Numbered from the stretch's first letter, positions 27,444 to 37,169 are shown. The stretch: 64,000 bases of DNA from Mycobacterium sp. 155 (GCF_000373905.1 NZ_KB892705.1:3856478-3920477); one strand, 5' to 3'. A program made the numbers and translations. The notes: generated by a model from the letters alone, not told the origin.

Positions 27444-28679
27444 TCAGCCCTGCGGGATCTCGGCGGCGATGCGGTCCAGCACGGCCGGATAGCGGTTGGC
27501 CTCCTGATGGCCGCCGGGCTTGCCGCTGCTGACGATCGCCGCGGACAGTCCACGCGCCGGGTCAGCCCACACCGCGATATCGACGAGGCCCGTGTGCCCG
27601 AACGCCGAGGGCGTGTTCTTCCCGAACGGCCCGAAGCGTTTCCCGCCGAGCATGTAGCCGGTGCCCCAGCGCATCGGCTTGAGCCCGGTTGCAACGTCCG
27701 GCCGCATCCGCCGGGCCGGTTTGGTTGCCGTCCACAGTGTTTCGGGCCGCATGATCCGTACCCCGTCGAGTTCCCCTCCGCGACGCAAGATCTCGGCAAA
27801 GCGGGAGAGTTCGTCGGCGTTCGAGACGGTGCTCGACGAGGGCACGACGCTGGTAAGGAACAGTGGGGTGTTGCTGAGCGGGATGATCCGGTCCAGGGTG
27901 CCGCCCACGGCGGCCCGGAACGCCGCGGCGATCGGAGGCGGCAGCGGCTTGCCGGTGGGGTAGCTCGGCGCTACCAGCGAAACCTCTTCGGGCGCAACAC
28001 CGTAATTGGTCCAGCGGAATCCGAGGGGATCGAGGATGTCCTCGGCCAGGATGTCGCGGATGTTACGGCCGGTGGCCGCCAGGACGATCTCACGAACCAG
28101 CGGACCCCATGTCAGCCCGTGGTAGATGTGCACGAGCCCGGGCCGATAGACCGGTTTGAGGTTCCCCAATTGCTCACGGGTGTACTCACTGTCGTTGACC
28201 CGGGTGACATCGGGACGCGGACCGGTGTGGATCGGCACCCCCGCACTGTGCGTGATGACGTGCCGGATGGTGGTGCGATCCTTGCCGTGACTGGTGTAGC
28301 TCGGAAGGTAGTCGCAGACGCGATCATCCAACGAGAAGCACCCGCGTTCGACGAGCATGTGCACGACTGTCGTGCTGATGGCCTTGGCCGCCGAATACAC
28401 GCAGAACGGGGTATCGGTGCGAACCGGGATCTTCTCGGCTTCGGGCGGAGCGTCAGGACCGTTGCCCCAGCCGTGTCCGATCGCGCGGTTCAGGATCACT
28501 TTGCCGTTGCGACGCAAGCAGACCTGGATCGCCGGGTGCATCCCGGCGCGGTACCAATACTGCACCGACTGCCAGATCCGCTCGACTGCCTGCGGATCGA
28601 TATCGGAGTGATCTTCTTCCGCGATGGCGGTGACTGAGTCCAGGTCGCAGGGGACTGCGATCCGGCCGTCTGCGCTCAT
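27444..28679 (-). CDS. serine beta-lactamase-fold esterase (LipE-like)
   Basis: A protein of about 411 residues of the class C beta-lactamase/esterase family. The SxxK nucleophile motif is VYSAAKAIS, the second motif region is HIYHGLTWG (Tyr base), and the third is GHTGLVDIAV in place of KTG. No signal peptide is present from ATG 28679 (MSADGRIAVPCDLDS); the open frame extends upstream only into the preceding gene. It resembles the M. tuberculosis LipE group, which acts as an esterase. It lies 31 bases after the nitrobindin gene in an apparent three-gene operon with hmp. Confidence 0.88.
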   Translation of the reverse strand: MSADGRIAVPCDLDSVTAIAEEDHSDIDPQAVERIWQSVQYWYRAGMHPAIQVCLRRNGKVILNRAIGHGWGNGPDAPPEAEKIPVRTDTPFCVYSAAKAISTTVVHMLVERGCFSLDDRVCDYLPSYTSHGKDRTTIRHVITHSAGVPIHTGPRPDVTRVNDSEYTREQLGNLKPVYRPGLVHIYHGLTWGPLVREIVLAATGRNIRDILAEDILDPLGFRWTNYGVAPEEVSLVAPSYPTGKPLPPPIAAAFRAAVGGTLDRIIPLSNTPLFLTSVVPSSSTVSNADELSRFAEILRRGGELDGVRIMRPETLWTATKPARRMRPDVATGLKPMRWGTGYMLGGKRFGPFGKNTPSAFGHTGLVDIAVWADPARGLSAAIVSSGKPGGHQEANRYPAVLDRIAAEIPQG

Positions 28680-28710
28680 GCGCGATCCGCTTTCGCTTCT
28701 CGCGGGCCAG

Positions 28711-29196
28711 TCATGCCCGGCTCCTGTGCAGCGACGCCGCCAAATGATGCTGCAACGGTTGACCAACGGCACCCATGCGCAACGTGTAGCTGAACTCGTC
28801 ACCCGACACCTTGATCGAACGTGACAGTGCCGTAACGCCTTTGGCGCTCGCACTGAGACCGATGTTGGTTGCGGTCAGCTCCATCTCGATGGTGCCGTCG
28901 GCGGCTGTCAGCGACCCTTCCTGGATCTCGGTGATGCCGGTCGGGTGGGCGATAATCCACTCCACCCGACCGGGCGTCGGCACCCGGAGATATCCGGTTT
29001 CGGCATGTAGCGGGCGACTGTCCACACGTGACTTGGTGCGCTGACCATAGGTAAGGAACGGCTTCCCGACGTGGCCGAATATGACCTCTTCGACGTAGTC
29101 GAACGACTCGATGGTCGGGTATTCACCACAACCCTGCCCTGCCCAGGTGCCCAGCAGCGGAGCCAACGCCGCGACGTCGGGATGCAGATCAACCAC
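28711..29196 (-). CDS. nitrobindin-type FABP-like haem protein (Rv2717c-like)
   Basis: A 161-residue beta-barrel. The GxWxGxG signature is LLGTWAGQGCGEYPTIESFDYVEEVIFGHVGKPFLTYGQRT, then LHAETGYLR, and a C-terminal GQPLQHHLAASLHR carrying the axial haem histidine. This is near-identical in layout to Rv2717c. Nitrobindins bind ferric haem b and isomerise peroxynitrite. The GTG at 29196 (VVDLHPDVAALAPLLG) is chosen because it gives the family length. Only 43 bases separate it from the flavohaemoglobin stop upstream, pointing to a shared nitric oxide/peroxynitrite defence operon. Confidence 0.88.
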   Translation of the reverse strand: MVDLHPDVAALAPLLGTWAGQGCGEYPTIESFDYVEEVIFGHVGKPFLTYGQRTKSRVDSRPLHAETGYLRVPTPGRVEWIIAHPTGITEIQEGSLTAADGTIEMELTATNIGLSASAKGVTALSRSIKVSGDEFSYTLRMGAVGQPLQHHLAASLHRSRA

Positions 29197-29239
29197 GGTC
29201 GCCAGGGTACGGACCGCCGCAGCGCGGCGTCGGATCCGA

Positions 29240-30472
29240 TCAGGCGTCGGGCGAACCCTGCGCAGCCCAGAGATCCGGGCCGAAGACTTCGTAGCGGATC
29301 CGGCTCGCCGGCACGCCACGCTCTAGCAGCGTCGTCCTGATGTACCGCATGAACGGTAGCGGACCGCAGGTGAACACCTGTATGTCGTCGGGCAGAGGCA
29401 CGTCGGTCAAGTCCATGTACCCGTGCCGTGACCGGGTGTCACCGTCGTCGACGGTCTCGTACCACGCGTAGGCGGTGAAGTCGTCGAGCTCGCGGCCGAG
29501 GTGCAGCACAGTGTCCCGCAGCGCATGGTCCTGGGCGCGGCGGTCGGCGTGCGCGACGACCACCTTCCGCTGCGGCTGGGTACGGGCGATGTGCTCGACG
29601 ATCGGCAGCACCGTGGTGATCCCCGCGCCGGCGCTGGCGAGCAGCAGTGGCCCGTCGGTGGGTGTCACGACGAAATCACCGGCAGGCGCGCTGATCTCCA
29701 AAACATCACCGACCTTCACCTGGTCGTGCAGGTAGCTGGAAACCCGACCGTCCGGTGCGCCGTTGACCCCGCGAACCCGTCGGATGGTGATCTGCAGACG
29801 GGTGTGAACAGCTGTGGACGACACCGTGTACTGACGAGGCTGGCGATCGCCGTTCGGCAGGTTGACGAACACCGACACGTACTGACCGGGGGCGATGTCC
29901 GGCAGTGGTTCGCCGTCGACCGGCTCCAGCACGAGGGAGATGACGTCGGCGGTCTCCTCGATCCGGCGGACCACCCGGTACTCGCGCGTCGGCTGGTTCG
30001 GGTCGACGCCGGCCTCCAGGTACAGCCGGGCCTCCTCGGCGACCAGTTGCAGGGCGAACAGCCAGTACACCTCGCTCCAGGCGGCAGCGATTTCCGGAGT
30101 GACGGCGTCGCCGAGCACCTCGCCGACAGCGGCGAGCAGATGTTCGCCGACGATCGTGTAGTGCTCGGGACGGATCCCCAGCGAGACGTGCTTGTAGGCG
30201 ATCCGGCGCATGACATGGTCGAAGGATGGGGCATCGGGGTCGATCAGCTGCACGGCGTAGGCCACCACAGACCCGGCCAGTGCCTTACTCTGATCGCCGG
30301 TGGCCTGGTTGCCCTGGTTGAACAGCCGTAGCAGTTCGGGGTGGGCTTCGAACATGCGCGGATAGAAGCGCGCGGTGATCGCATCGGCATTCGCCGCGAC
30401 GACGGAAGCGGTCGCCCGCACCACGTCGAGGCTGGCTGGTGACAGCAGCGAGGTAGGTGTCGTGGTGGTCAC
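29240..30472 (-). CDS. hmp: flavohaemoglobin / nitric oxide dioxygenase
   Basis: A 410-residue three-domain protein. Globin domain residues 1-150, with the proximal His in RIAYKHVSLGIRPEHY. FAD domain from about 160, with RQPRQYTVSS binding FAD. NAD(P)H-binding C-terminus with GPLLLASAGAGITTVLPIVEH and VFTCGPLPFMRYIR. It oxidises NO to nitrate using O2 and NADH in the cytosol. The GTG at 30472 is preceded by AAGGGA, seven bases away. A GATAAC -10-like element (30510-30515, minus strand) and a DosR-like box (30537-30550) lie upstream, consistent with hypoxia/NO induction. Confidence 0.95.
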   Translation of the reverse strand: MTTTTPTSLLSPASLDVVRATASVVAANADAITARFYPRMFEAHPELLRLFNQGNQATGDQSKALAGSVVAYAVQLIDPDAPSFDHVMRRIAYKHVSLGIRPEHYTIVGEHLLAAVGEVLGDAVTPEIAAAWSEVYWLFALQLVAEEARLYLEAGVDPNQPTREYRVVRRIEETADVISLVLEPVDGEPLPDIAPGQYVSVFVNLPNGDRQPRQYTVSSTAVHTRLQITIRRVRGVNGAPDGRVSSYLHDQVKVGDVLEISAPAGDFVVTPTDGPLLLASAGAGITTVLPIVEHIARTQPQRKVVVAHADRRAQDHALRDTVLHLGRELDDFTAYAWYETVDDGDTRSRHGYMDLTDVPLPDDIQVFTCGPLPFMRYIRTTLLERGVPASRIRYEVFGPDLWAAQGSPDA

Positions 30473-30536
30473 AAGAGGTCCCTTCGGGCTGGCGGGTGTC
30501 TGGCGAAAAGTTATCGGCGGCTAGGCCGGATGGATA

Positions 30537-30550
30537 GGGTCTTTTGGCCC
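30537..30550 (-). promoter_or_regulatory. DosR-like box upstream of hmp
   Basis: GGGTCTTTTGGCCC differs by one base from the GGGACTTTNGGCCC form of the DosR (DevR) binding motif. Its centre is about 71 bases before the hmp start codon. If the minus-strand GATAAC at 30510-30515 is the -10, the box centre is at about -40, a usual activating position for DosR. The rest of 30551-30726 shows nothing else that I can name. Confidence 0.6.
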
Positions 30551-30726
30551 ACGGGCGACGGACCGTTCGCCTCTAGTGTGGAATTGCTGTTAATTGAGGC
30601 GAAGCCCTGGCCCGAGGCGTTGCGGATCCGGCTGCGCATCTCGGGCTGCGCCCGTCAATTTGCCACCTGAGGTGGCCGCCGTGAACGCACGGCAGGGTGG
30701 ACGGGGCTTGCTCTACGCTCGTTGGC

Positions 30727-31395
30727 ATGACCGATCACGACAAGGCCGCCGCGCGGCGTGAGATCGCTGACGCTCTGCTCAACGCACTCAACCGGCGGCA
30801 CGAACTGCTGGATGTGATCGTGGAGGCTGACGACCGCAAGTCCGCCGTCGCCGCCGTCGCGACGTTGCTCAACACATCGTATGCCGCTGCCGACGCCGTA
30901 GTCGGGTTGTCCTTCGACCGGATCACCAAGGAATCGCGCCGGCAGATCGCCGCCGAACTCGACGATCTGAACAGTCGGTTGTCCTTCACGGCTCAGGAAC
31001 GTCCTGCCAGCTCGGGTGAGACGCTTGTGCTGCGTGCGTTCTCGCCCGACTCCGACCGCGACATCTTTGCGGCGCGTACCGCCGACGTCGGCGCCTCCGG
31101 TGACGGGTCCGGCGCACCTGCCGCCGACATCGACGACGAGATCAGGTCTGCGTTGGTCCGCGTCGACGCCGACGAGGCCGCGTGGTTCGTCGCCATCGAG
31201 GGTGCGGACAAGGTGGGCATGGTCTTTGGTGAACTCGCAGGCGGCGAGGTCAACGTGCGGATCTGGATCCATCCCGCTTTCCGTAGGCGTGGATACGGTA
31301 CTGCGGCGCTGCGTAAGTCGCGGTCAGAGATGGCCTCGTATTTCCCGGCTGTTCCGATGGTCGTCCGCGCACCGGGGGTTGTCCCGCCGGCCTGA
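30727..31395 (+). CDS. GNAT acetyltransferase with GyrA-like N-terminal segment
   Basis: A 222-residue protein. Residues 8-85 (REIADALLNALNRRHELLDVIVEADDRKSAVAAVATLL, then ADAVVGLSFDRITKESRRQIAAELDDL) closely follow the coiled-coil/C-gate segment of DNA gyrase subunit A. The rest is a short GNAT domain: AAWFVAIEGADKVGMVFGEL, then WIHPAFRRRGYGTAAL as the acetyl-CoA loop. The C-terminus is brief for a GNAT. The ATG at 30727 (MTDHDKAAARR) is chosen because residues before it look non-coding. The substrate is unknown. It is divergent from hmp with 254 bases between. Confidence 0.8.
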   Translation: MTDHDKAAARREIADALLNALNRRHELLDVIVEADDRKSAVAAVATLLNTSYAAADAVVGLSFDRITKESRRQIAAELDDLNSRLSFTAQERPASSGETLVLRAFSPDSDRDIFAARTADVGASGDGSGAPAADIDDEIRSALVRVDADEAAWFVAIEGADKVGMVFGELAGGEVNVRIWIHPAFRRRGYGTAALRKSRSEMASYFPAVPMVVRAPGVVPPA

Positions 31396-31502
31396 GAAAG
31401 TTCCCGCCTGTCCACACTCCTGATCACTGCTTTCGCCGAAAAGTGGTGGATGTGTGCACAGAATTCCTTGGCAGGGAGCTCACAGCGGGGCACTATGGAG
31501 TC

Positions 31503-31808
31503 ATGCTAACCATACGAAAACTCGCAGGAACAGTATTCGTAGCGGGAGCCGCAGCGGCCATTGCCGCCGCACCGACGGCCATGCTGCTCGCTGATGCGCC
31601 GGCCACGTTGACCGACCTGAGCGGAACGAATCAAGTAGTGCTAGCCGACCCGGTTGGCGGGGGTGACGCCGGTGGCGGTGGCGGTTGCGACAATGGCCCC
31701 GGTTGGCAGGGCTGCGGTGGTTGGAACCCTGCCCAGGGTGGCTGGGGCCACGGCTGTCTCAACGGCATGTGCGGAGGCTGGGACGGCCAGCGCGGGTGGG
31801 GTAACTAA
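31503..31808 (+). CDS. small secreted Gly/Trp-rich cysteine-containing protein
   Basis: A 101-residue protein. The signal peptide (MLTIRKLAGTVFVAGAAAAIAAAPTAMLLADAP) is followed by a mature region of about 65 residues in which Gly, Trp and Cys dominate (GGGGGCDNGPGWQGCGGWNP, then GHGCLNGMCGGWDGQRGWGN). Four cysteines probably form two disulfides. The start is supported by TATGGAG just upstream of ATG 31503. Mycobacteria carry several such Gly/Trp-rich secreted peptides of unknown role. It may have its own promoter, since the preceding gene ends over 100 bases upstream. Confidence 0.8.
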   Translation: MLTIRKLAGTVFVAGAAAAIAAAPTAMLLADAPATLTDLSGTNQVVLADPVGGGDAGGGGGCDNGPGWQGCGGWNPAQGGWGHGCLNGMCGGWDGQRGWGN

Positions 31809-31851
31809 ACCCCACCCGGTGCCGGCGACGGGCTGACTGGCTTGTTGTCGG

Positions 31852-32511
31852 CTAACCGTTGGCTTTCAGCGCTCGGACAGCGGCGCCGAACATGACGTCT
31901 TTGATGGCACCGAGCGTGCCGCTGTCCTTACCGTGTAACGGGCGCAACAGATCGGCTGCTGCCACCGTGACCCCTCCCTCGGGTGCGGTGGCGTCCACCA
32001 GCCCGTGCGCCTGTGCGTCCAGGCCGCCGAAGCGTCGGCCAGTCGTCATCGACGCGACCGCGGCCTGTGGCGTGAGTTTGGCCTGGATCAGTGCTGCCAT
32101 CCCCGGTGTGAACGGGATGCGAATGTCGACCTCGGGGAAACAGAAGAAGCCGCGGTCGGCGCGCATGACGCGGAAGTCGTGAGCGATCGCCAACATGGCC
32201 CCGGCGCCGAAGGCATGACCGACCACTGCGGCTGCGGTCGGCACCGGGAATGTCAGGAACCTGGCCAGCGTGTCCTGGACCCGCCCGACGTACCACGGGC
32301 CCTGATCACTGTGCGCCCCAAGCCAATCCAAGTCCAAGCCGTTGGAATAGAACTTGCTGTCGGCCGTGGTGACCAGGCCGTGCGCGCCCTTGGCGATCAC
32401 GTGGTCGAGATTGGCGTCGACCTCATCGAGAAACTCGGGGGAGAACCGGTTCTCATCGTCCCCGAGGTCGAGGATCGCGATCTCTCCGTCGAAGTCCAGT
32501 GTCGTTGTCAT
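31852..32511 (-). CDS. enoyl-CoA hydratase/isomerase (short crotonase, EchA21-like)
   Basis: A 219-residue crotonase-fold protein with KFYSNGLDLDWLGAH, AAAVVGHAFGAGAMLAIAHDFRVM and GFFCFPEVDIRIPFTPGM in family order. It is shorter than standard hydratases, as in delta3,delta2-enoyl-CoA isomerases of the ECI type. That makes an isomerase acting on unsaturated acyl-CoAs plausible. The ATG at 32511 is preceded by CGAAAGGTGCACC. The nearby LipE-like gene at 27.4 kb recalls the echA21-lipE neighbourhood of M. tuberculosis. It is convergent with the small secreted protein gene. Confidence 0.88.
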   Translation of the reverse strand: MTTTLDFDGEIAILDLGDDENRFSPEFLDEVDANLDHVIAKGAHGLVTTADSKFYSNGLDLDWLGAHSDQGPWYVGRVQDTLARFLTFPVPTAAAVVGHAFGAGAMLAIAHDFRVMRADRGFFCFPEVDIRIPFTPGMAALIQAKLTPQAAVASMTTGRRFGGLDAQAHGLVDATAPEGGVTVAAADLLRPLHGKDSGTLGAIKDVMFGAAVRALKANG

Positions 32512-32552
32512 GGTGCACCTTTCGTTGGGGCTGGGGGATTACCGGGCTGGAG

Positions 32553-32795
32553 TCATCGTTCGGCGGTCACCGGGCTGGGGCCGCTGGCGAGCACGGCCTC
32601 TACCGCCCCTCGGAGGTGTCGACGCGCCGTGGGATCGCCGAGTCGATCGCGCTGCAGCAGGATGGCGGTGGGCAGGTCGAGACCGGTGATCTCGTGTGGC
32701 GGAATGATCAGCACCATCCGGGCTGACGCCGGGCGGTCCTCGGCGAACATGGCAGGCGCCACAGTAACAGGGCATTTGCTCTGTATTGATGACAT
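32553..32795 (-). CDS. small ORF, possible hypothetical protein or gene remnant
   Basis: An 80-codon frame between the crotonase gene and the irtA promoter. The stretch MVLIIPPHEITGLDLPTAILLQRDRLGDPTARRHLRGAVEAVLAS reads like genuine protein and could be the C-terminal end of a larger regulator-type domain, but I cannot name it. There is no good ribosome binding site at ATG 32795; ATG 32750 is an alternative start. It ends 41 bases before the crotonase gene and may be co-transcribed with it. This is the main content of the 372-base gap 32512-32883, with the irtA promoter. Confidence 0.35.
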   Translation of the reverse strand: MSSIQSKCPVTVAPAMFAEDRPASARMVLIIPPHEITGLDLPTAILLQRDRLGDPTARRHLRGAVEAVLASGPSPVTAER

Positions 32796-32812
32796 GTGCC
32801 GGTAGGGCCATG

Positions 32813-32841
32813 TTGACAGTAGGTAAGGCTACCCATACTTT
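32813..32841 (+). promoter_or_regulatory. irtAB promoter with IdeR-like iron box in the spacer
   Basis: A consensus -35 TTGACA (32813-32818), a 17-base spacer and a -10 TACTTT (32836-32841). The 19-base segment GTAGGTAAGGCTACCCATA (32819-32837) matches the IdeR iron-box consensus TTAGGTTAGGCTAACCTAA at 14 of 19 positions. It fills the spacer, so Fe-loaded IdeR would block RNA polymerase. AGGAGGGG precedes ATG 32884. Confidence 0.8.
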
Positions 32842-32883
32842 GAGTGCGTATCGTGGTCAAGACCAACCAGGAGGGGACCGTCG

Positions 32884-35433
32884 ATGGCACGTGGATTCCA
32901 AGGGGCGATCATGCGGGGCTTCGGCGCCCGTGATCACCAGGCCACGGTCGTCGGCACTGAGCGCCGTACGCCGAATCTGCTGCGTATCCAGATGGTTTCG
33001 CCCACGTTGTTCGACGATGCGATCGCCGAGCCGACGTCCTGGTTGAGATTCTGGTTCCCGGACCCGGAGGGGACAAAGACCGAATTTCAGCGGGCCTACA
33101 CAATCGTCGAAGCCGAGGTCAGCACAGGGCATTTCGCCATCGACGTCGTGCTGCACGAGCCGTCCGGACCGGCGGCGCACTGGGCCAGAACCGCAATGCC
33201 GGGCGCGACGGTACCGGTGACGACGTTGGGGTCTGCCGGATTCAGTGTCCCGGAGGAGCCGCCGGCCGGTTATCTGCTGATCGGTGATGCCGCGGCCACA
33301 CCCGCGATCAACGGCATCATCGGGACTGTCCCGCACGACATTCCGATCGAGGTCTACCTCGAACAGCACGATGAGTCTGATCTGCTCATCTCGATTGCCG
33401 CCCACCCACGGATGCGGGTGCACTGGGTGCCCCGCGCAGACACGACCTCACTCGCGGCGGCAATAGAAGGCAGGAACTGGTCGGACTGGTACTGCTGGGT
33501 GACGCCGGAAGCCGGATCGCTCAAGCACCTGCGAACCCGGTTACGCGACGAATTCGGGTTTCCCAAGACAGAGATCCATGCGCAGGCCTACTGGACCGAG
33601 GGTCGGGCCATGGGCACCAAGCGAGACGACGCTCCGGCTGACAAACCCGTCGAAACCAAGTCGGTAGACGTCAAAACTGCTGCGCCGCGCGGGAACTGGC
33701 GAGCGCAGGCCGCGGGCCGGTTGCTGTCCCCGCTCCGCACGCCGTTGATCGTCTCCGGCGTGCTGCAGGCCGTGATCACGCTGGTCCAGTTGGCGCCTTT
33801 TGTTCTGCTGGTCGAACTCGCGCGGCTGCTGTTGACCGGCGCGGACCGGGAGCGGCTGTGGACGCTGGGCCTCGTGGCAATCGGGCTGCTCGGCGCGGGT
33901 ACTTTCCTGGCCGCGGTGCTCACGCTCTGGCTGCACTGGATCGACGCCAATTTCGCGCGCGATCTGCGGACCCGATTGCTGACCAAGATGTCCCGGCTGC
34001 CGTTGGGCTGGTTCACCGCTCGCGGATCCGGTGCGATCAAGCAACTGGTGCAGGACGACACGCTGTCGCTGCACTACCTCGTCACGCATGCCATACCCGA
34101 CGCTGTCGCCGCGGTGATCGCACCGCTGGCGGTACTGGTCTACCTGTTCACCGTGGACTGGAGACTGGCCGCCGCGTTGTTCGTGCCGGTGCTGGCCTAT
34201 CTCGTGCTCATGTCGATCATGACGATCCAGTCGGGACCCCGCATCGCGCAGGCGCAACGGTGGGCCGAGCGGATGAACGGTGAGGCGGGCGCCTACCTCG
34301 AGGGCCAGCCCGTGGTCCGGGTGTTCGGTGGCGCGGCGGCATCGAGTTTCCGTCGTCGCCTCGACGAGTACATCGGTTTCCTGGTGGCCTGGCAGCGCCC
34401 GTTCACCGGCAAGAAATCGCTGATGGATCTGGTCACCAGGCCCAACACATTCCTGTGGTTGATCGTCGCCATCGGCACTCCGATGATCATCAACGGTTGG
34501 CTGGATCCGGTAGATCTGCTGCCGTTCCTGTTGCTGGGCACCACGTTCGGCGTTCGGTTGCTCGGCATCGGCTACGGTCTGGGCGGTATTCGCGGCGGCA
34601 TGCTCGCCGCCCGGCGTATCCAGAACACGTTGGAAGAGGCCGACCTCGCGATCGCCGATGCTGAGCCGCCCCAGGATGATTCGGGTGCGGTGGTGTTCGA
34701 CCACGTGACATTCGCCTACCGCCCCGGCGTTCCCGTGATCGAAGACGTCTCCCTGACACTGCGACCCGGGACGCTCACTGCGTTGGTCGGGCCGTCGGGC
34801 TCGGGCAAGTCCACGCTCGCCGCGCTGCTGGCCCGCTTCCACGACGTGAACGACGGCGCAATCCGGGTCGGCGGTAGCGATATCCGCACTTTGAGCGCCG
34901 ACGACCTGTATCGCCGAGTAGGTTTCGTGCTTCAGGACACCCAGCTGGTGGCGGGGACTGTCGCGGAGAACATCGCCCTGGCCGACCCTGATGCGGGCAT
35001 CGACCGGGTGCAGGACGCCGCCCGTGACGGGCAGATCCACGACCGGGTACTGCGCTTGCCCGATGGCTACGACACTGCTTTGAGTGCGGCACCCACCCTG
35101 TCCGGGGGGGAACGGCAACGGCTCACCATCGCCAGGGCGATCCTCGCCGACACCGAGGTGCTGATTCTCGACGAGGCGACTGCGTTCGCCGATCCGGAGT
35201 CGGAATACCTTGTACAGCAGGCACTTAACCGGTTGGCCCGGGACCGGACCGTACTCGTCATCGCGCACCGGCTGCACACCATCACCCATGCCGATCAGAT
35301 CGTCGTGCTCGACGCCGGACAGATCGTCGAGACCGGTACGCATGAGGAACTGCTGGCCGCCGGTGGCCGCTACGGCCAGCTGTGGGAGACCGGGCACCGC
35401 GACACCGTGACCGCCGGAAAGGCCGCTCCATGA
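32884..35433 (+). CDS. irtA: mycobactin import ABC transporter IrtA (SIP-TM-NBD fusion)
   Basis: An 849-residue inner-membrane half-transporter. The N-terminal siderophore-interacting (SIP) FAD-reductase domain covers about 1-245 ([43 protein letters not shown]). After a polar linker come six ABC-exporter-type helices (about 280-550), then the nucleotide-binding domain with [25 protein letters not shown] and [13 protein letters not shown]. With IrtB it imports Fe-carboxymycobactin/mycobactin, and the SIP domain reduces the iron. The stop overlaps the irtB start (ATGA). Regulation by IdeR is indicated by the upstream box. Confidence 0.97.
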   Translation: MARGFQGAIMRGFGARDHQATVVGTERRTPNLLRIQMVSPTLFDDAIAEPTSWLRFWFPDPEGTKTEFQRAYTIVEAEVSTGHFAIDVVLHEPSGPAAHWARTAMPGATVPVTTLGSAGFSVPEEPPAGYLLIGDAAATPAINGIIGTVPHDIPIEVYLEQHDESDLLISIAAHPRMRVHWVPRADTTSLAAAIEGRNWSDWYCWVTPEAGSLKHLRTRLRDEFGFPKTEIHAQAYWTEGRAMGTKRDDAPADKPVETKSVDVKTAAPRGNWRAQAAGRLLSPLRTPLIVSGVLQAVITLVQLAPFVLLVELARLLLTGADRERLWTLGLVAIGLLGAGTFLAAVLTLWLHWIDANFARDLRTRLLTKMSRLPLGWFTARGSGAIKQLVQDDTLSLHYLVTHAIPDAVAAVIAPLAVLVYLFTVDWRLAAALFVPVLAYLVLMSIMTIQSGPRIAQAQRWAERMNGEAGAYLEGQPVVRVFGGAAASSFRRRLDEYIGFLVAWQRPFTGKKSLMDLVTRPNTFLWLIVAIGTPMIINGWLDPVDLLPFLLLGTTFGVRLLGIGYGLGGIRGGMLAARRIQNTLEEADLAIADAEPPQDDSGAVVFDHVTFAYRPGVPVIEDVSLTLRPGTLTALVGPSGSGKSTLAALLARFHDVNDGAIRVGGSDIRTLSADDLYRRVGFVLQDTQLVAGTVAENIALADPDAGIDRVQDAARDGQIHDRVLRLPDGYDTALSAAPTLSGGERQRLTIARAILADTEVLILDEATAFADPESEYLVQQALNRLARDRTVLVIAHRLHTITHADQIVVLDAGQIVETGTHEELLAAGGRYGQLWETGHRDTVTAGKAAP

Positions 35434-37169
35434 TCCGCACGCTGATTGCGCTCATTCCCGTCGAGAAGCGCGGCACGGTCGGTGTTTATGCTGTCCTGAC
35501 GTTGATTTCGGTGCTGATCCGCGCGGCGGGCGCGGTGCTTCTGGTGCCGCTGGTGGCCGCGCTGTTCGGCGCCAGTCCAAGCGACGCGGTGCCGTGGCTC
35601 GGCTGGCTGACCGCCGCGACCGTCGGAGGCTGGGTCGTCGACACCATCACCTCGCGGCTGGGATTCGATCTCGGCTTCGCGGTTCTCGACAACACCCAGC
35701 ACAACGTCGCCGACAGGTTGCCGAACATCAGGCTCGACTGGCTGGCAGGCGACAACGGCGCGAACATCGCCAACACCCGTCAGGCGATCGCCGCGACCGG
35801 GCCGGAACTCGTCGGCCTCGTGGTGAACCTGCTCACGCCGCTCGTCGGTGCGGTTCTGCTGCCTGCGGCTATCGCGGTGGCGCTGATTGCGGTGTCCCCG
35901 CCACTGGGACTCGCGGCGCTGACCGGTGTGGTGGTCCTGCTGGGAGCATTGTGGGCGTCGGGGCAGTTGAGTCGTAAGGCCGACGCCGTCGCCGACGAGA
36001 CCAACAGCGCCTTGACCGAACGGATCATCGAGTTCGCCCGCACCCAGCAGGCTTTGCGGGCGGCCCGGCGCGCGGAACCTGCGCGCAGCCTGGTCGGCGA
36101 CGCGCTCGTGGCCCAGCACGGCGCGAGCGTGCGACTGCTGGCCATGCAGATTCCCGGGCAGTTGTTGTTCAGCCTCGCCAGCCAATTGGCCCTGATCGCG
36201 TTGGCGGGTACGGCCACGGTGTTGACCATGCACGGCGCATTGACCGTGCCCGAGGCGATCGCGCTGATCGTCGTCATCGCCCGCTACCTGGAACCCTTCA
36301 CGGCGCTGAGCGAGTTGGCACCGGCGATCGAGTCGACCCGCGCCACCCTGGACCGGATCGGCAGCGTTCTGTCGGCACCGACGCTCCCGGCCGGGACGGT
36401 CGGGTCTCCCGAGCGAAACTCCTTGCCACGCATCGAGTTCGATGAGGTGAGCTTCACCTACGGCGACGATCCGGTGCTCGACAAGGTCAGCTTCGTGCTG
36501 GAACCGGGCGGCACGACGGCGATTGTCGGCCCGTCCGGATCGGGCAAGAGCACGATCCTGGCGTTGATCGCCGGCTTGCATCAGCCGACCGCCGGCCGGG
36601 TGCTGATCGACGGTGTGGACGCGGCGGCGCTGAACACTGAAACCCGCAGGGCTGCAACGAGTATGGTATTTCAGCATCCTTATCTGTTCGACGGGTCGAT
36701 TCGCGACAACATCGCGGTGGGAGATCCCGCGGCCGATGCGGACCGGCTCTCCGCCGCGATGCGGCTGGCCCGGGTGGACGAGTTGACCGGCCGGCTGCCC
36801 GACGGTGACGCGACGAAGGCCGGCGAAGCGGGCACCGCGCTTTCAGGTGGCGAACGGCAACGGGTCAGCATCGCCCGGGCGCTCGTCAAGCCCGCGCCGA
36901 TACTGCTCGTCGACGAGGCGACCAGCGCACTGGACACCGAGAACGAGGCTGCCGTGGTGGACGCCCTCACCGTCGATCTGCAGCCGCGCACCCGGGTGAT
37001 CGTGGCGCACCGGTTGGCCAGTATCCGCCACGCCGATCGGGTGTTGTTCGTCGACGGCGGACGCATCGTCGAGGATGGAAGTGTCGAAGAGCTGCTGAGC
37101 GCCGGTGGCCGGTTCGACGAGTTCTGGCGTCAGCAGCACGCCGCCGCGGAATGGCAGATCGTGCACTGA
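35430..37169 (+). CDS. irtB: mycobactin import ABC transporter IrtB
   Basis: A 579-residue half-transporter with an exporter-like membrane domain (about 15-300) and nucleotide-binding domain ([50 protein letters not shown]). It pairs with IrtA to form the siderophore importer. The ATG at 35430 overlaps the irtA stop by four bases, ensuring translational coupling; upstream in-frame codons belong to irtA in another frame. No further iron gene follows; a convergent membrane protein gene lies 33 bases downstream. Confidence 0.97.
   Translation: MIRTLIALIPVEKRGTVGVYAVLTLISVLIRAAGAVLLVPLVAALFGASPSDAVPWLGWLTAATVGGWVVDTITSRLGFDLGFAVLDNTQHNVADRLPNIRLDWLAGDNGANIANTRQAIAATGPELVGLVVNLLTPLVGAVLLPAAIAVALIAVSPPLGLAALTGVVVLLGALWASGQLSRKADAVADETNSALTERIIEFARTQQALRAARRAEPARSLVGDALVAQHGASVRLLAMQIPGQLLFSLASQLALIALAGTATVLTMHGALTVPEAIALIVVIARYLEPFTALSELAPAIESTRATLDRIGSVLSAPTLPAGTVGSPERNSLPRIEFDEVSFTYGDDPVLDKVSFVLEPGGTTAIVGPSGSGKSTILALIAGLHQPTAGRVLIDGVDAAALNTETRRAATSMVFQHPYLFDGSIRDNIAVGDPAADADRLSAAMRLARVDELTGRLPDGDATKAGEAGTALSGGERQRVSIARALVKPAPILLVDEATSALDTENEAAVVDALTVDLQPRTRVIVAHRLASIRHADRVLFVDGGRIVEDGSVEELLSAGGRFDEFWRQQHAAAEWQIVH

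Noticed and set aside
33321..33335. GGGACTGTCCC sequence resembling a DosR half-site
   Set aside because: It lies deep inside the irtA coding sequence and lacks the full motif.
33541..35397. 618-codon antisense ORF opposite irtA
   Set aside because: Its composition (Gln/His/Arg-rich, low complexity) is typical of a reverse-strand shadow of a high-GC gene; irtA is unambiguous.
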